A stretch of DNA of 64,000 bases from Kitasatospora sp. GAS204B (GTDB lineage Bacteria > Actinomycetota > Actinomycetes > Streptomycetales > Streptomycetaceae). Position 1 is the stretch's first letter. Each line of letters begins with the position of its first letter. Below, piece by piece: positions 1 to 21,719 of the stretch. The translations under genes were made by a program, and so were the position numbers. The DNA is taken from positions 62,001 to 126,000 of the forward strand of contig NZ_JARZAG010000020.1 in NCBI RefSeq assembly GCF_029892155.1, given 5' to 3'. The notes under the pieces were generated by a model. The model did no database searches and was not told the origin of the DNA. It worked only from the letters and a program-made list of their open reading frames with translations.

Positions 1-393
1 CGAGCCGTCCAGCGGCAGCGCGTGCGCCCAGGTGTAGTGCGCGAAGGGCTCGTGGTGCGAGGTGAGCGCGAGCACCTCGCCGGTGGGCAGCCAGCCGCGC
101 ACCCGGGTGTCCTGGCTGCCCCAGTAGGTCAGCCGGACCGCCTCGCCGCCCTCGGTGGGCGCCGTCCACACCTCGGGGGTGAGCGCAGCCCAGCTGGTCC
201 AGGCGACGGTGCGACCGTCGGGGGAGAGTCTGGGGTGCGAGACCCGGGTGCGGTCACAGCTGACCCGCCAGGCCCGGCCTGACGATCCGTCAGGTTCGAG
301 CGGGGCGAGCCAGACGTCGTCCTCGGCGGTCAGCGTCAGCAGCTCGCCGGTCAGATGGGGGTAGCGCAGGTAGCCGCGGTGGTTGTCGGTCAC
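1..393 (-). CDS. Tricorn protease homologue, N-terminal fragment (runs off left edge)
   Basis: This gene reads leftward and is cut by the window edge after 131 codons. The GTG start at 393 follows a GGGAAG sequence; an in-register ATG just upstream meets a stop at once. The peptide begins TDNHRGYLRYPHL and contains DDVWLAPL, SPDGRTVAW and LTYWGSQDTRVRGW, the blade motifs of the first beta-propeller of Streptomyces tricorn-type S41 proteases. Those proteins are cytoplasmic, over 1,000 residues long, and trim oligopeptides; the catalytic C-terminal half would lie outside the window. It is probably housekeeping and marks the left border of the cluster. An exact CTGAC-N5-GTCAG inverted repeat lies inside this coding sequence at 279-293. 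Confidence 0.85.
   Translation of the reverse strand, partial: MTDNHRGYLRYPHLTGELLTLTAEDDVWLAPLEPDGSSGRAWRVSCDRTRVSHPRLSPDGRTVAWTSWAALTPEVWTAPTEGGEAVRLTYWGSQDTRVRGWLPTGEVLALTSHHEPFAHYTWAHALPLDGS
279..293. repeat. Inverted repeat CTGAC-GATCC-GTCAG inside the tricorn-homologue gene
   Basis: This is one of four exact copies of CTGAC-N5-GTCAG in the window. The arms here extend to CCTGACG/CGTCAGG (278-294). It lies about 100 bp inside the coding region, so a regulatory role at this copy is uncertain. Confidence 0.5.
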
Positions 394-441
394 CTTCCCA
401 TCGTTCGCAGGCTGCGCGGGCCTGGCAACCGGGGGTCCTGG

Positions 442-912
442 CTAAGAGGGTCCGCCAGTAGGGGGCCGCTCGCTGCCGGCCGGCCAGATCTCGTGCACCC
501 AGAGCCCGGCCGCCCGGGTCAGTGCGGCCACCTCGGCCGGCTCGCCGCCCGGGCTGCCGTCCCAGACCGCGATCAGCTCGTCGATCATGCCGACCAGGGC
601 CCGGCCCAGGTCGTCGCCGAGGCCGCCGGCCGAGGTGGCCGCCAGCCGGTGCACGGCGGTGGCCTCGCGGACGATCTCGCCGGCGGCCCCCTGCCGCGGC
701 AGCGCGCCACCGCTGGCCGGGACGACGATCTCCACCTTGCCGCCGTGCTCGCGCACCGCCTGCGCGAACCAGGTCTCGGGGCCCGGGCGCAGCGCGGTGA
801 CGCCGACCAGCTCGTACGGCCCGTAGGTGGTCGCCAGCCGCCACAGCTCGCCGCGCACCAGCATTTCGGTCAGGTCGGAGAGGCCTTGGTACCCGGTGAT
901 TCCGACGCGCAT
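442..912 (-). CDS. Small SLOG/YspA-like Rossmann protein, function unknown
   Basis: The 156-residue protein starts at ATG 912 with MRVGITGYQGLSDLTEMLV. A beta strand followed by a G-x-x-G loop is typical of SLOG-superfamily (LOG/DprA/YspA-like) nucleotide-binding folds. Later segments (YGPYELVGVTALRPGPETWFA, then VEIVVPASGG) also fit a Rossmann-type sheet. Family members bind nucleotides or related ligands, but no substrate can be read here. The gene is divergent from the polyketide operon and shares a roughly 210-bp promoter region holding a 14-bp perfect palindrome. It is probably a flanking gene. The family assignment rests on the N-terminal motif alone. Confidence 0.6.
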   Translation of the reverse strand: MRVGITGYQGLSDLTEMLVRGELWRLATTYGPYELVGVTALRPGPETWFAQAVREHGGKVEIVVPASGGALPRQGAAGEIVREATAVHRLAATSAGGLGDDLGRALVGMIDELIAVWDGSPGGEPAEVAALTRAAGLWVHEIWPAGSERPPTGGPS

Positions 913-1007
913 TCTCGTGCCCTTCGCTCAGGGCCGTGCCGTCTTCAGGATAGCGCCGGAGTCCTCCCGAGCTCCTGGGCCGGGCCTCAGCCGCCGTGGA
1001 GCCGTAT

Positions 1008-1025
1008 TCAAGTGCCTCACAAGTC
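1008..1025 (+). promoter_or_regulatory. Weak SARP-like direct repeat upstream of the tetronate cassette
   Basis: TCAAGTG and ACAAGTC start 11 bp apart (1008 and 1019). This spacing is the one used by SARP regulators, but the heptamers match the TCGAGxx consensus only loosely. It lies about 100 bp upstream of the KASIII-like start. Confidence 0.3.
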
Positions 1026-1033
1026 ACGAAACC

Positions 1034-1047
1034 TACGTTCGAACGTA
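1034..1047. promoter_or_regulatory. 14-bp perfect palindrome, candidate operator
   Basis: TACGTTCGAACGTA reads the same on both strands and is unusually AT-rich for this DNA. It sits in the divergent promoter region between the SLOG-like gene and the first gene of the polyketide operon, 80 bp before the chosen start. The form suits a dimeric repressor such as a TetR-family protein, but no TetR gene is visible in the window. Confidence 0.5.
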
Positions 1048-1126
1048 ACTGGACCGGGCGTAGCGGCTGATGCCGGCACCGCCTCGGATCGCGCAACCCA
1101 CGGACGCGAGACAAGGATCTGATCCC

Positions 1127-2194
1127 TTGAGAATCATCGGCCTCAGTGAGGTGCTCCCGGGCGAGCCGGTCACGAACCGGGACATGGCGGAACGTTTCGG
1201 CCTGCACGAGAAGTGGCTGGACCGGATGACCGGCAACCGCAGCCGGTACTTCTGCGAGCCGGACAGCGCGGACGGCGAGCCGAAGAACACCGGCGACCTG
1301 GCGACCCTGGCCGGCGAGCGGGCGCTGGCGGCGGCCGGCGCCGAGCTGTCCTCGATCGACTTCCTGATCCTGACCACCGGTTCCCCCGACCACTTGATGC
1401 CGGCCACCGTGAACCTGGTCGCCGACCGGCTCGGCCTCAACGACCTGCCCACCTTCCAGCTCACCTCCGGCTGCGCGGGCGCGCTGCAGGGCCTCTACAC
1501 CGCGCGCGCGATGCTCGCCTCGGGGCACCGGCGCGGCCTGGTGATCGGCGCGGACAGCGTGGTCAAGCTCTGGCCCGCCAACCGCGACCTCAAGCGGATC
1601 AGCCCCGCCGAGCTGGCCAACTTCGCGCTCTTCGGCGACGGCGCGGGTGCGGCCGTGGTCGACGCCTCGATGGACGGGCCCGGCCTGCTGGTCGACCAGC
1701 TGGTGCTGCGCACCGTCGGCAAGGGCCGCAAGCCCGCCCAGCTGGTGCGCTGGTACGGCGCCGACGGCGCGCCGATGATCACCGCGGCGAACGGCAAGGA
1801 GATCCGCGAGCCGATGGGCGAGGAGGACTACAAGGCGATCGAGGAGCACGTGCCGGGCCTGGCCGCGGGCGTGCTGCAGGAGCTGGCCGCGCTCACCGGC
1901 TGGCCGGTCGCCGAGGTCGAGCACATCCTCACCCCGCAGCTGAACGGCGTGATGGCGGACCGGATCCGGGAGTTCATGGGGGTGCGGCCCGAGCAGGCCG
2001 TCTCCTGCGTGGCGGACACCGGCAACAACGGCAACGCGCTGCCGTTCATCCAGCTCCACCGGGCGCTGCGGCGGATCGAGGAGGGCGGCGGCGAGCGGGA
2101 CCGGGTGCTGGTCACCACCATCGAGTCCTCCAAGTGGACGGTCTCCGGGCTGGCCCTGCGCTACCGGCGGGAGGCGGCCGGTGATGTCCGCTGA
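1127..2194 (+). CDS. KASIII-like ketosynthase, tetronate-forming type (Agg1/RkD-like)
   Basis: The protein has 355 residues. I chose the TTG at 1127 because AAGGA lies just upstream and the protein then starts RIIGLSEVLPGEPVTN like its family; an in-frame ATG at 1070 is possible. Thiolase-fold motifs include the nucleophile Cys116 in SGCAGALQG and a GNNGNA loop at 299-304 where FabH has its catalytic Asn. The FabH histidine motif PHQAN reads TPQLN here (269-273), so the usual His is absent. In tetronate pathways this family joins a beta-ketoacyl-ACP to glyceryl-ACP, releasing the chain as a ring. The overlap with the FkbH-like gene and the following ACP and acyltransferase supports this role. 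It could also be an unusual priming enzyme. Confidence 0.85.
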   Translation: MRIIGLSEVLPGEPVTNRDMAERFGLHEKWLDRMTGNRSRYFCEPDSADGEPKNTGDLATLAGERALAAAGAELSSIDFLILTTGSPDHLMPATVNLVADRLGLNDLPTFQLTSGCAGALQGLYTARAMLASGHRRGLVIGADSVVKLWPANRDLKRISPAELANFALFGDGAGAAVVDASMDGPGLLVDQLVLRTVGKGRKPAQLVRWYGADGAPMITAANGKEIREPMGEEDYKAIEEHVPGLAAGVLQELAALTGWPVAEVEHILTPQLNGVMADRIREFMGVRPEQAVSCVADTGNNGNALPFIQLHRALRRIEEGGGERDRVLVTTIESSKWTVSGLALRYRREAAGDVR

Positions 2195-4073
2195 ACCGCG
2201 TGCGCACCGCTCCCCGGTCGCCGAGCTGCGCGCGCTCAAGCGCGCGGGGTTGACCGACTCGGCGGGCCGGGTGCGGCAGTTGCTCGCCGAGCTGCTGGCG
2301 GCCGGCGAGCCGCTGGACCTGGAAGCCGCGGGCAGCCTGCTGTCCGGGCCGGCCCAGCGCGAGCAGCTGGCGGCGGCAGGTGGCTTCACCGGCTACCGCC
2401 TGGCGCTGCTCGGCAGCTCCACGCTGGACGCGCTGGCGCCGCTGCTGACCGCCTGCCTGGTCGGCGCCGGGGTGCTGCCGGAGATCCGCGCCACCGGCTT
2501 CAACCAGTGGCGCTTCGAGATCCTCTCCGGCGCGCCGACCCTGAAGGAGCTGCGCCCGCAGCTCAGCGCGCTGCTGCTGGACGAGGCCGCGGTCTTCGAG
2601 GGCGTGCAGCAACGCCTGGACCTGGCCGAGATCGAGCAGCGCTGCGCTGACTTCCCCGGCGAGGTCGAGCAGTGGCTGACGGCCACCCAGCAGGCCCTGG
2701 GCGGGCTGGTGGTGCTGGCCACCGTGCCGCTCGGCCCGCTCACCCGGGACCGTTTCGTGGACTACCGCGGCAAGGCGCGGCTGACCGCGGCCTGGTACCG
2801 GCTGAACGCCGAGTTGCTGGCGCTGGCCGAGCGGCACGAGTCCGTGGTGGTGCTCGACCTGGCCTCGGTGGCCGAACGGTCCGGCCGGCTCTTCGCCGCC
2901 GACCGGATGCGGCACGTGGCCGGGCAGGTGTACGCGCCGGAGTTCCTGGCCGGCTACGCGGGCGAGCTAGCCAAGGTGGTGCGGGCCGCGCTCGGACGGG
3001 CGGCCAAGTGCCTGGTGCTCGACCTGGACAACACCCTGTGGGGCGGCGTGGTCGGTGACGACTCGGTGGCCGGGCTCAAGCTCGGCGGCGCGTTCCCCGG
3101 CTCGGCGCACCGAGAACTCCAGCTGCTGGCAAAGGACTTGATGGCGCAGGGGGTGATGCTCGCGGTCGCCTCGAAGAACGAGGAGGTGATCGCCCGCGAG
3201 GCGGTCGCCACGCATCCCGAGATGGTGCTGAGCCCGGCCGACTTCGTGGCCTTCGCGGCGAACTGGAACCCCAAGCCGGACAACGTGCGGCGGATGGCCG
3301 AGCAGCTGAACATCGGCGTGGACGCGATGGTCTTCGTGGACGACAACCCGGTGGAGCGCGGCCTGATGGCCGAGTTGCTGCCGCAGGTGGCCACGGTCGC
3401 GCTGCCCGCCGACCCGGCCGGCTACGCGAGCGCGCTGGCGGCCCGGGGCGACTTCAACGTGCTGAGCCTGACCGCCGAGGACCGCAGCCGCACCGAGCTC
3501 TACCGCTCGCGTGCCGCCCGGGCCGAACTGGCAGGTGCGGCAAGCAGTCTGACGGAGTATCTGGAGAGCCTGGAGTCCGAGCTGACGATCGAGCCGGTGA
3601 ACCCGCTCAACGCCGTGCGGATCGCCCAACTCTTCGGCAAGACCAACCAGTTCAACCTGACCGGGGTCCGCTTCGGGCTCGACGAGGTGGAGGGCGCGGT
3701 GGCCGACTTCTTCGCCGCCCGGCTGACCGACCGCTTCGGCGACAACGGTCTGATCGCCGCCCTCGCGCTCGGCCGGGACGCCGACGGCGCCCGGGTCGTG
3801 GAGAACTTCGTGCTCAGCTGCCGGGTCTTCTCCCGCGAGGTGGAGGACGCGATCCTCGGCCTGGTGCTGCGGGCGGCCCGGGCCGAGGGTGCCCCTGCGG
3901 TCCGGGCGAGCTACACGAGGACCGCGAAGAACGGCCAGTTCGCCGGCTTCTACGCCGCCGCCGGGTTCACCGAGACGGAGCCCGGCGCCTTCCGCCACGA
4001 CCTGCGGGAGCTGTCCGAACTCCCCAGGTGGATCCGCATCAACCAGCCCGAGGAGGCATTCCGTGTCAGCTGA
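2184..4073 (+). CDS. FkbH-like glyceryl-ACP synthase
   Basis: The 629-residue protein overlaps the end of the KASIII-like gene by 11 bp; an alternative GTG lies one codon upstream. The central HAD-type phosphatase domain has the nucleophile motif LDLDNTLWGG (Asp280, Asp282). A GNAT-like C-terminal part holds the stretch FGKTNQFNLTG and ends ELPRWIRINQ. FkbH-like enzymes take 1,3-bisphosphoglycerate, remove phosphate and load a D-glyceryl group onto a stand-alone ACP. The ACP is the next gene and overlaps by 11 bp, so both are probably translated together. The product either feeds a tetronate ring, favoured by the neighbours, or a C2/C3 starter or extender unit. Confidence 0.93.
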   Translation: MSAEPRAHRSPVAELRALKRAGLTDSAGRVRQLLAELLAAGEPLDLEAAGSLLSGPAQREQLAAAGGFTGYRLALLGSSTLDALAPLLTACLVGAGVLPEIRATGFNQWRFEILSGAPTLKELRPQLSALLLDEAAVFEGVQQRLDLAEIEQRCADFPGEVEQWLTATQQALGGLVVLATVPLGPLTRDRFVDYRGKARLTAAWYRLNAELLALAERHESVVVLDLASVAERSGRLFAADRMRHVAGQVYAPEFLAGYAGELAKVVRAALGRAAKCLVLDLDNTLWGGVVGDDSVAGLKLGGAFPGSAHRELQLLAKDLMAQGVMLAVASKNEEVIAREAVATHPEMVLSPADFVAFAANWNPKPDNVRRMAEQLNIGVDAMVFVDDNPVERGLMAELLPQVATVALPADPAGYASALAARGDFNVLSLTAEDRSRTELYRSRAARAELAGAASSLTEYLESLESELTIEPVNPLNAVRIAQLFGKTNQFNLTGVRFGLDEVEGAVADFFAARLTDRFGDNGLIAALALGRDADGARVVENFVLSCRVFSREVEDAILGLVLRAARAEGAPAVRASYTRTAKNGQFAGFYAAAGFTETEPGAFRHDLRELSELPRWIRINQPEEAFRVS

Positions 4074-4317
4074 TCAGCTGTCGTCCGACCAGGTGGTCAA
4101 GGAAGTCGTGGCCCAGCTGCTGGACCTCGACGAGGAGGGCCTGGCGATGGACCAGCCGCTGGCCGACATCGAGGAGTGGGACTCGGTGAACGCCCTGCGG
4201 GTGCTGGTCTACCTGGAGCGCGAGCTGGGCGAGTCGGTGGACTACGACCGGTTCATGAAGGCCGAGCTGCTGGCCGACCTCTCGGCCCTGGTGGCCGATG
4301 TCCAGGTGGCGCGGTGA
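4063..4317 (+). CDS. Discrete acyl carrier protein for the glyceryl unit
   Basis: This 84-residue protein starts at GTG 4063, with AGGAGG about 6 bp upstream inside the end of the FkbH-like gene. The phosphopantetheine attachment serine lies in EEWDSVNAL, and the acidic helical composition fits an ACP. It overlaps its neighbours on both sides, so it belongs to the glyceryl-transfer cassette. The expected cargo is glyceryl made by the FkbH-like protein and consumed by the KASIII-like synthase. Confidence 0.92.
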   Translation: MSADQLSSDQVVKEVVAQLLDLDEEGLAMDQPLADIEEWDSVNALRVLVYLERELGESVDYDRFMKAELLADLSALVADVQVAR

Positions 4318-5075
4318 CTGCCGTGACCACGGCGTTCCCCGCCGCCCGGCGCGGCACCTACACCTTCCTGCGCGACGCCCGGAACACCTGCCACGTGCAC
4401 CTGGTGGCGGACGTGGACGCGAGCCGGCTCAAGGCGGCCCGCACGGCCTGTGGCGGCAAGCTCAGCTACGCGAGCTTCGTGGTCAAGGCCGGCGCCGACG
4501 TGATCGCCGACTGCCCGCCGGCCCGCTCGGTGCTCACCGGCTCCACCGGGCGCCCGAAGCTGGCGGTGCTGGACGAGGTGCACGCCAAGGTGCTCTTCGA
4601 CAAGACGGTGGACGGCACCCGCTGCGTGGTCTCCGGCATCGTCAAGTCCGCGCAGCAGCGCTCGGTGCTGGAGGTGCAGACCGAGCTGGACGCCTACAAG
4701 GACGCCGAAGTCACCGACCCCGAGGGCCCGTTCCGCAACGTGCTGCGGGTGGCGAAGCTGCCGGTGCCGCTGGCCTGGCTCGCCTACCGGCTGGCCACCC
4801 GGGACCCGCGCCGGCGCACCGAGCTGGGCGGCGTCTTCTCGGTCACCTCGGTCGGCCACGAGCCGGTCCGGTCGATCCTGCCGATGATCACCGGCTCGCT
4901 CGGCTTCGGGGTCGGCCGGATCGTCGACACCCCGGTGGTGCGCGACGGGCAGATCGTCGCCGCGCCCGTCCTGACCCTCTCGCTCACCTTCGACCACCGC
5001 ATCCTCGACGGTGCGCTGGCCGCGGAACTCCTCGCCCGCACCAAGGACAAGCTCGAGCACTGGGAGATGCCATGA
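4314..5075 (+). CDS. 2-oxoacid dehydrogenase-type (E2) acyltransferase, Agg4/RkF-like
   Basis: The 253-residue protein starts at GTG 4314, sharing a GTGA overlap with the ACP stop. It is the catalytic domain of the E2 acyltransferase family without lipoyl or subunit-binding domains. The catalytic motif FDHRILDG is near the C-terminus (His228, Asp232). In agglomerin-type pathways the homologue acetylates the hydroxymethyl group of the tetronate, preparing loss of acetate to an exocyclic methylene by a separate alpha/beta-hydrolase-fold enzyme. No such partner is seen in this window, so the acylated tetronate may persist, or the partner may lie elsewhere. Confidence 0.87.
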   Translation: MTAVTTAFPAARRGTYTFLRDARNTCHVHLVADVDASRLKAARTACGGKLSYASFVVKAGADVIADCPPARSVLTGSTGRPKLAVLDEVHAKVLFDKTVDGTRCVVSGIVKSAQQRSVLEVQTELDAYKDAEVTDPEGPFRNVLRVAKLPVPLAWLAYRLATRDPRRRTELGGVFSVTSVGHEPVRSILPMITGSLGFGVGRIVDTPVVRDGQIVAAPVLTLSLTFDHRILDGALAAELLARTKDKLEHWEMP

Positions 5076-6325
5076 CCGTCCCGACCACTGTGGATGTGCT
5101 GATCGTCGGCGGCGGACCGGCCGGCGCCCTGCTGGGCTGCCTGCTGGCCCGGCGCGGCATCGAGGTGCTGCACGTGGAGAAGCAGAGCAGCCTGGAGCGC
5201 GACTTCCGCGGCGAGACGCTGGCCGCGCCGTCCGCCGTGACGCTGCGCCGGCTCGGCTTCGACGCCGCGCTGAAGGCGCACGGCTACCTGGAGACCAGCT
5301 CGGTGACGATGCGGATGGAGGGCCGCCAGGTCTTCACCATCGACTACGCGAAGTTCCCGATCGGGGCGCTGCCGATCGACATCCCGCAGCCCGCGCTGAT
5401 CGGCATCTTCCAGCAGGCCGCCCGGGCCGAGCCGACCTACCACTACGCCGCCAGCACCAACTGCACCGGCTTGATCGAGCAGGGCGGCCAGATCCTGGGC
5501 GCGGTGCTCAAGTGCTCCGACGGCTCCCGGGTGGAGGTCCGCTCGCGCCTGGTGGTCGGCGCGGACGGGCGCTTCTCCAAGGTCCGCAAGGCCGCGGGGC
5601 TGGAGGCCACCATCACCCCGATGGGCCGCGACTTCCTCTCCTTCAAGCTGCCGCGCCCGGCCGACTGGGGCAACCAGGCCCAGCTGGTGGTCAACCAGGA
5701 CAAGCACCTGGTGGTGCTGCCGACCTTCCCGGACTTCCTGCGGATCGGGCACAACCTGCCCAAGCGCGGGCTCGGCGAGGTGCGCAAGGAGGGCTTCGAC
5801 GCCTTCCGCAACGGCATCGCCGCGATCGACCCGCGACTGCGGCCGCTGCTGCACGAGTTCCTCACCTCCTTCGACGACACCAGCTTCCTGGAGATCTTCA
5901 CCGCGGAGCTGGACCAGTGGGCGCGCGACGGCCTGGTGCTGATCGGCGACGCCTCGCACACCGTCACCCCGATCCTCGGCCAGGGGGTCAACCTCGCCAT
6001 CCAGGACGTGGTCTGCGTGGCCCCGGTGATCGCCGGCGCCCTGAAGAAGTCCCACCAGCAGCTCCAGGCGGCCGAGTTCGACGCCTTCGTCACGGACCGC
6101 AAGGCGCACAAGGCGCAGGTCACCCGCTACCAGCGGATCCAGGAGGCGGCGCTGGGCGCCCAGACCCCGTTCGCCGTCCTGGCCCGCCGGGCCCGGTACA
6201 GCGCGCTGAACGCGCTGCCGATCAAGTACCGGGTCTTCGGGAAGGTGATCAACGCCCCGCACCCGATCGACCCGGTGGACCTGCGCACCGGCGCGTCCGA
6301 GAGCGCCGTCCGCGCCGCCGCCTGA
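5072..6325 (+). CDS. FAD-dependent monooxygenase, PHBH fold
   Basis: The 417-residue protein overlaps the previous stop by ATGA. The N-terminus has the dinucleotide-binding GGGPAGALLG. A second FAD motif GDASHTVTPILGQGVNLA is near residues 290-310. The family comprises class A flavoprotein hydroxylases, epoxidases and halogenases; no halogenase WxWxIP motif is seen. In this operon it probably oxidises the polyketide chain or the tetronate, but the target position cannot be read from sequence. It is the last gene of the overlapping cassette; a 78-bp gap with an inverted repeat precedes the first PKS gene. Confidence 0.87.
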   Translation: MTVPTTVDVLIVGGGPAGALLGCLLARRGIEVLHVEKQSSLERDFRGETLAAPSAVTLRRLGFDAALKAHGYLETSSVTMRMEGRQVFTIDYAKFPIGALPIDIPQPALIGIFQQAARAEPTYHYAASTNCTGLIEQGGQILGAVLKCSDGSRVEVRSRLVVGADGRFSKVRKAAGLEATITPMGRDFLSFKLPRPADWGNQAQLVVNQDKHLVVLPTFPDFLRIGHNLPKRGLGEVRKEGFDAFRNGIAAIDPRLRPLLHEFLTSFDDTSFLEIFTAELDQWARDGLVLIGDASHTVTPILGQGVNLAIQDVVCVAPVIAGALKKSHQQLQAAEFDAFVTDRKAHKAQVTRYQRIQEAALGAQTPFAVLARRARYSALNALPIKYRVFGKVINAPHPIDPVDLRTGASESAVRAAA

Positions 6326-6332
6326 ACCGGCC

Positions 6333-6347
6333 CTGACAGACAGTCAG
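6333..6347. promoter_or_regulatory. Inverted repeat CTGAC-AGACA-GTCAG ahead of the first PKS gene
   Basis: This exact CTGAC-N5-GTCAG copy is in the only gap of the operon before the PKS genes, about 57 bp upstream of the ATG at 6404. Its position suits an operator or an internal promoter element. Confidence 0.5.
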
Positions 6348-6403
6348 TTCGCCGTGGCGCCCCCAGGAATCCTTTCCCCTTCACTGACTTGAGGTTGACC
6401 GAG

Positions 6404-12664
<6,261 letters not shown>

Positions 12665-12756
12665 GCGAGGGTCGGTGCGCCCGCCCGGCTCTCCCGGGCG
12701 GGCGCGCCGATCCCGGGCCTTTCAACTTCCCTGTCACGAGGACTGGATACGGACTC

Positions 12757-21708
<8,952 letters not shown>

Positions 21709-21719
21709 GGTAGGAAGAG

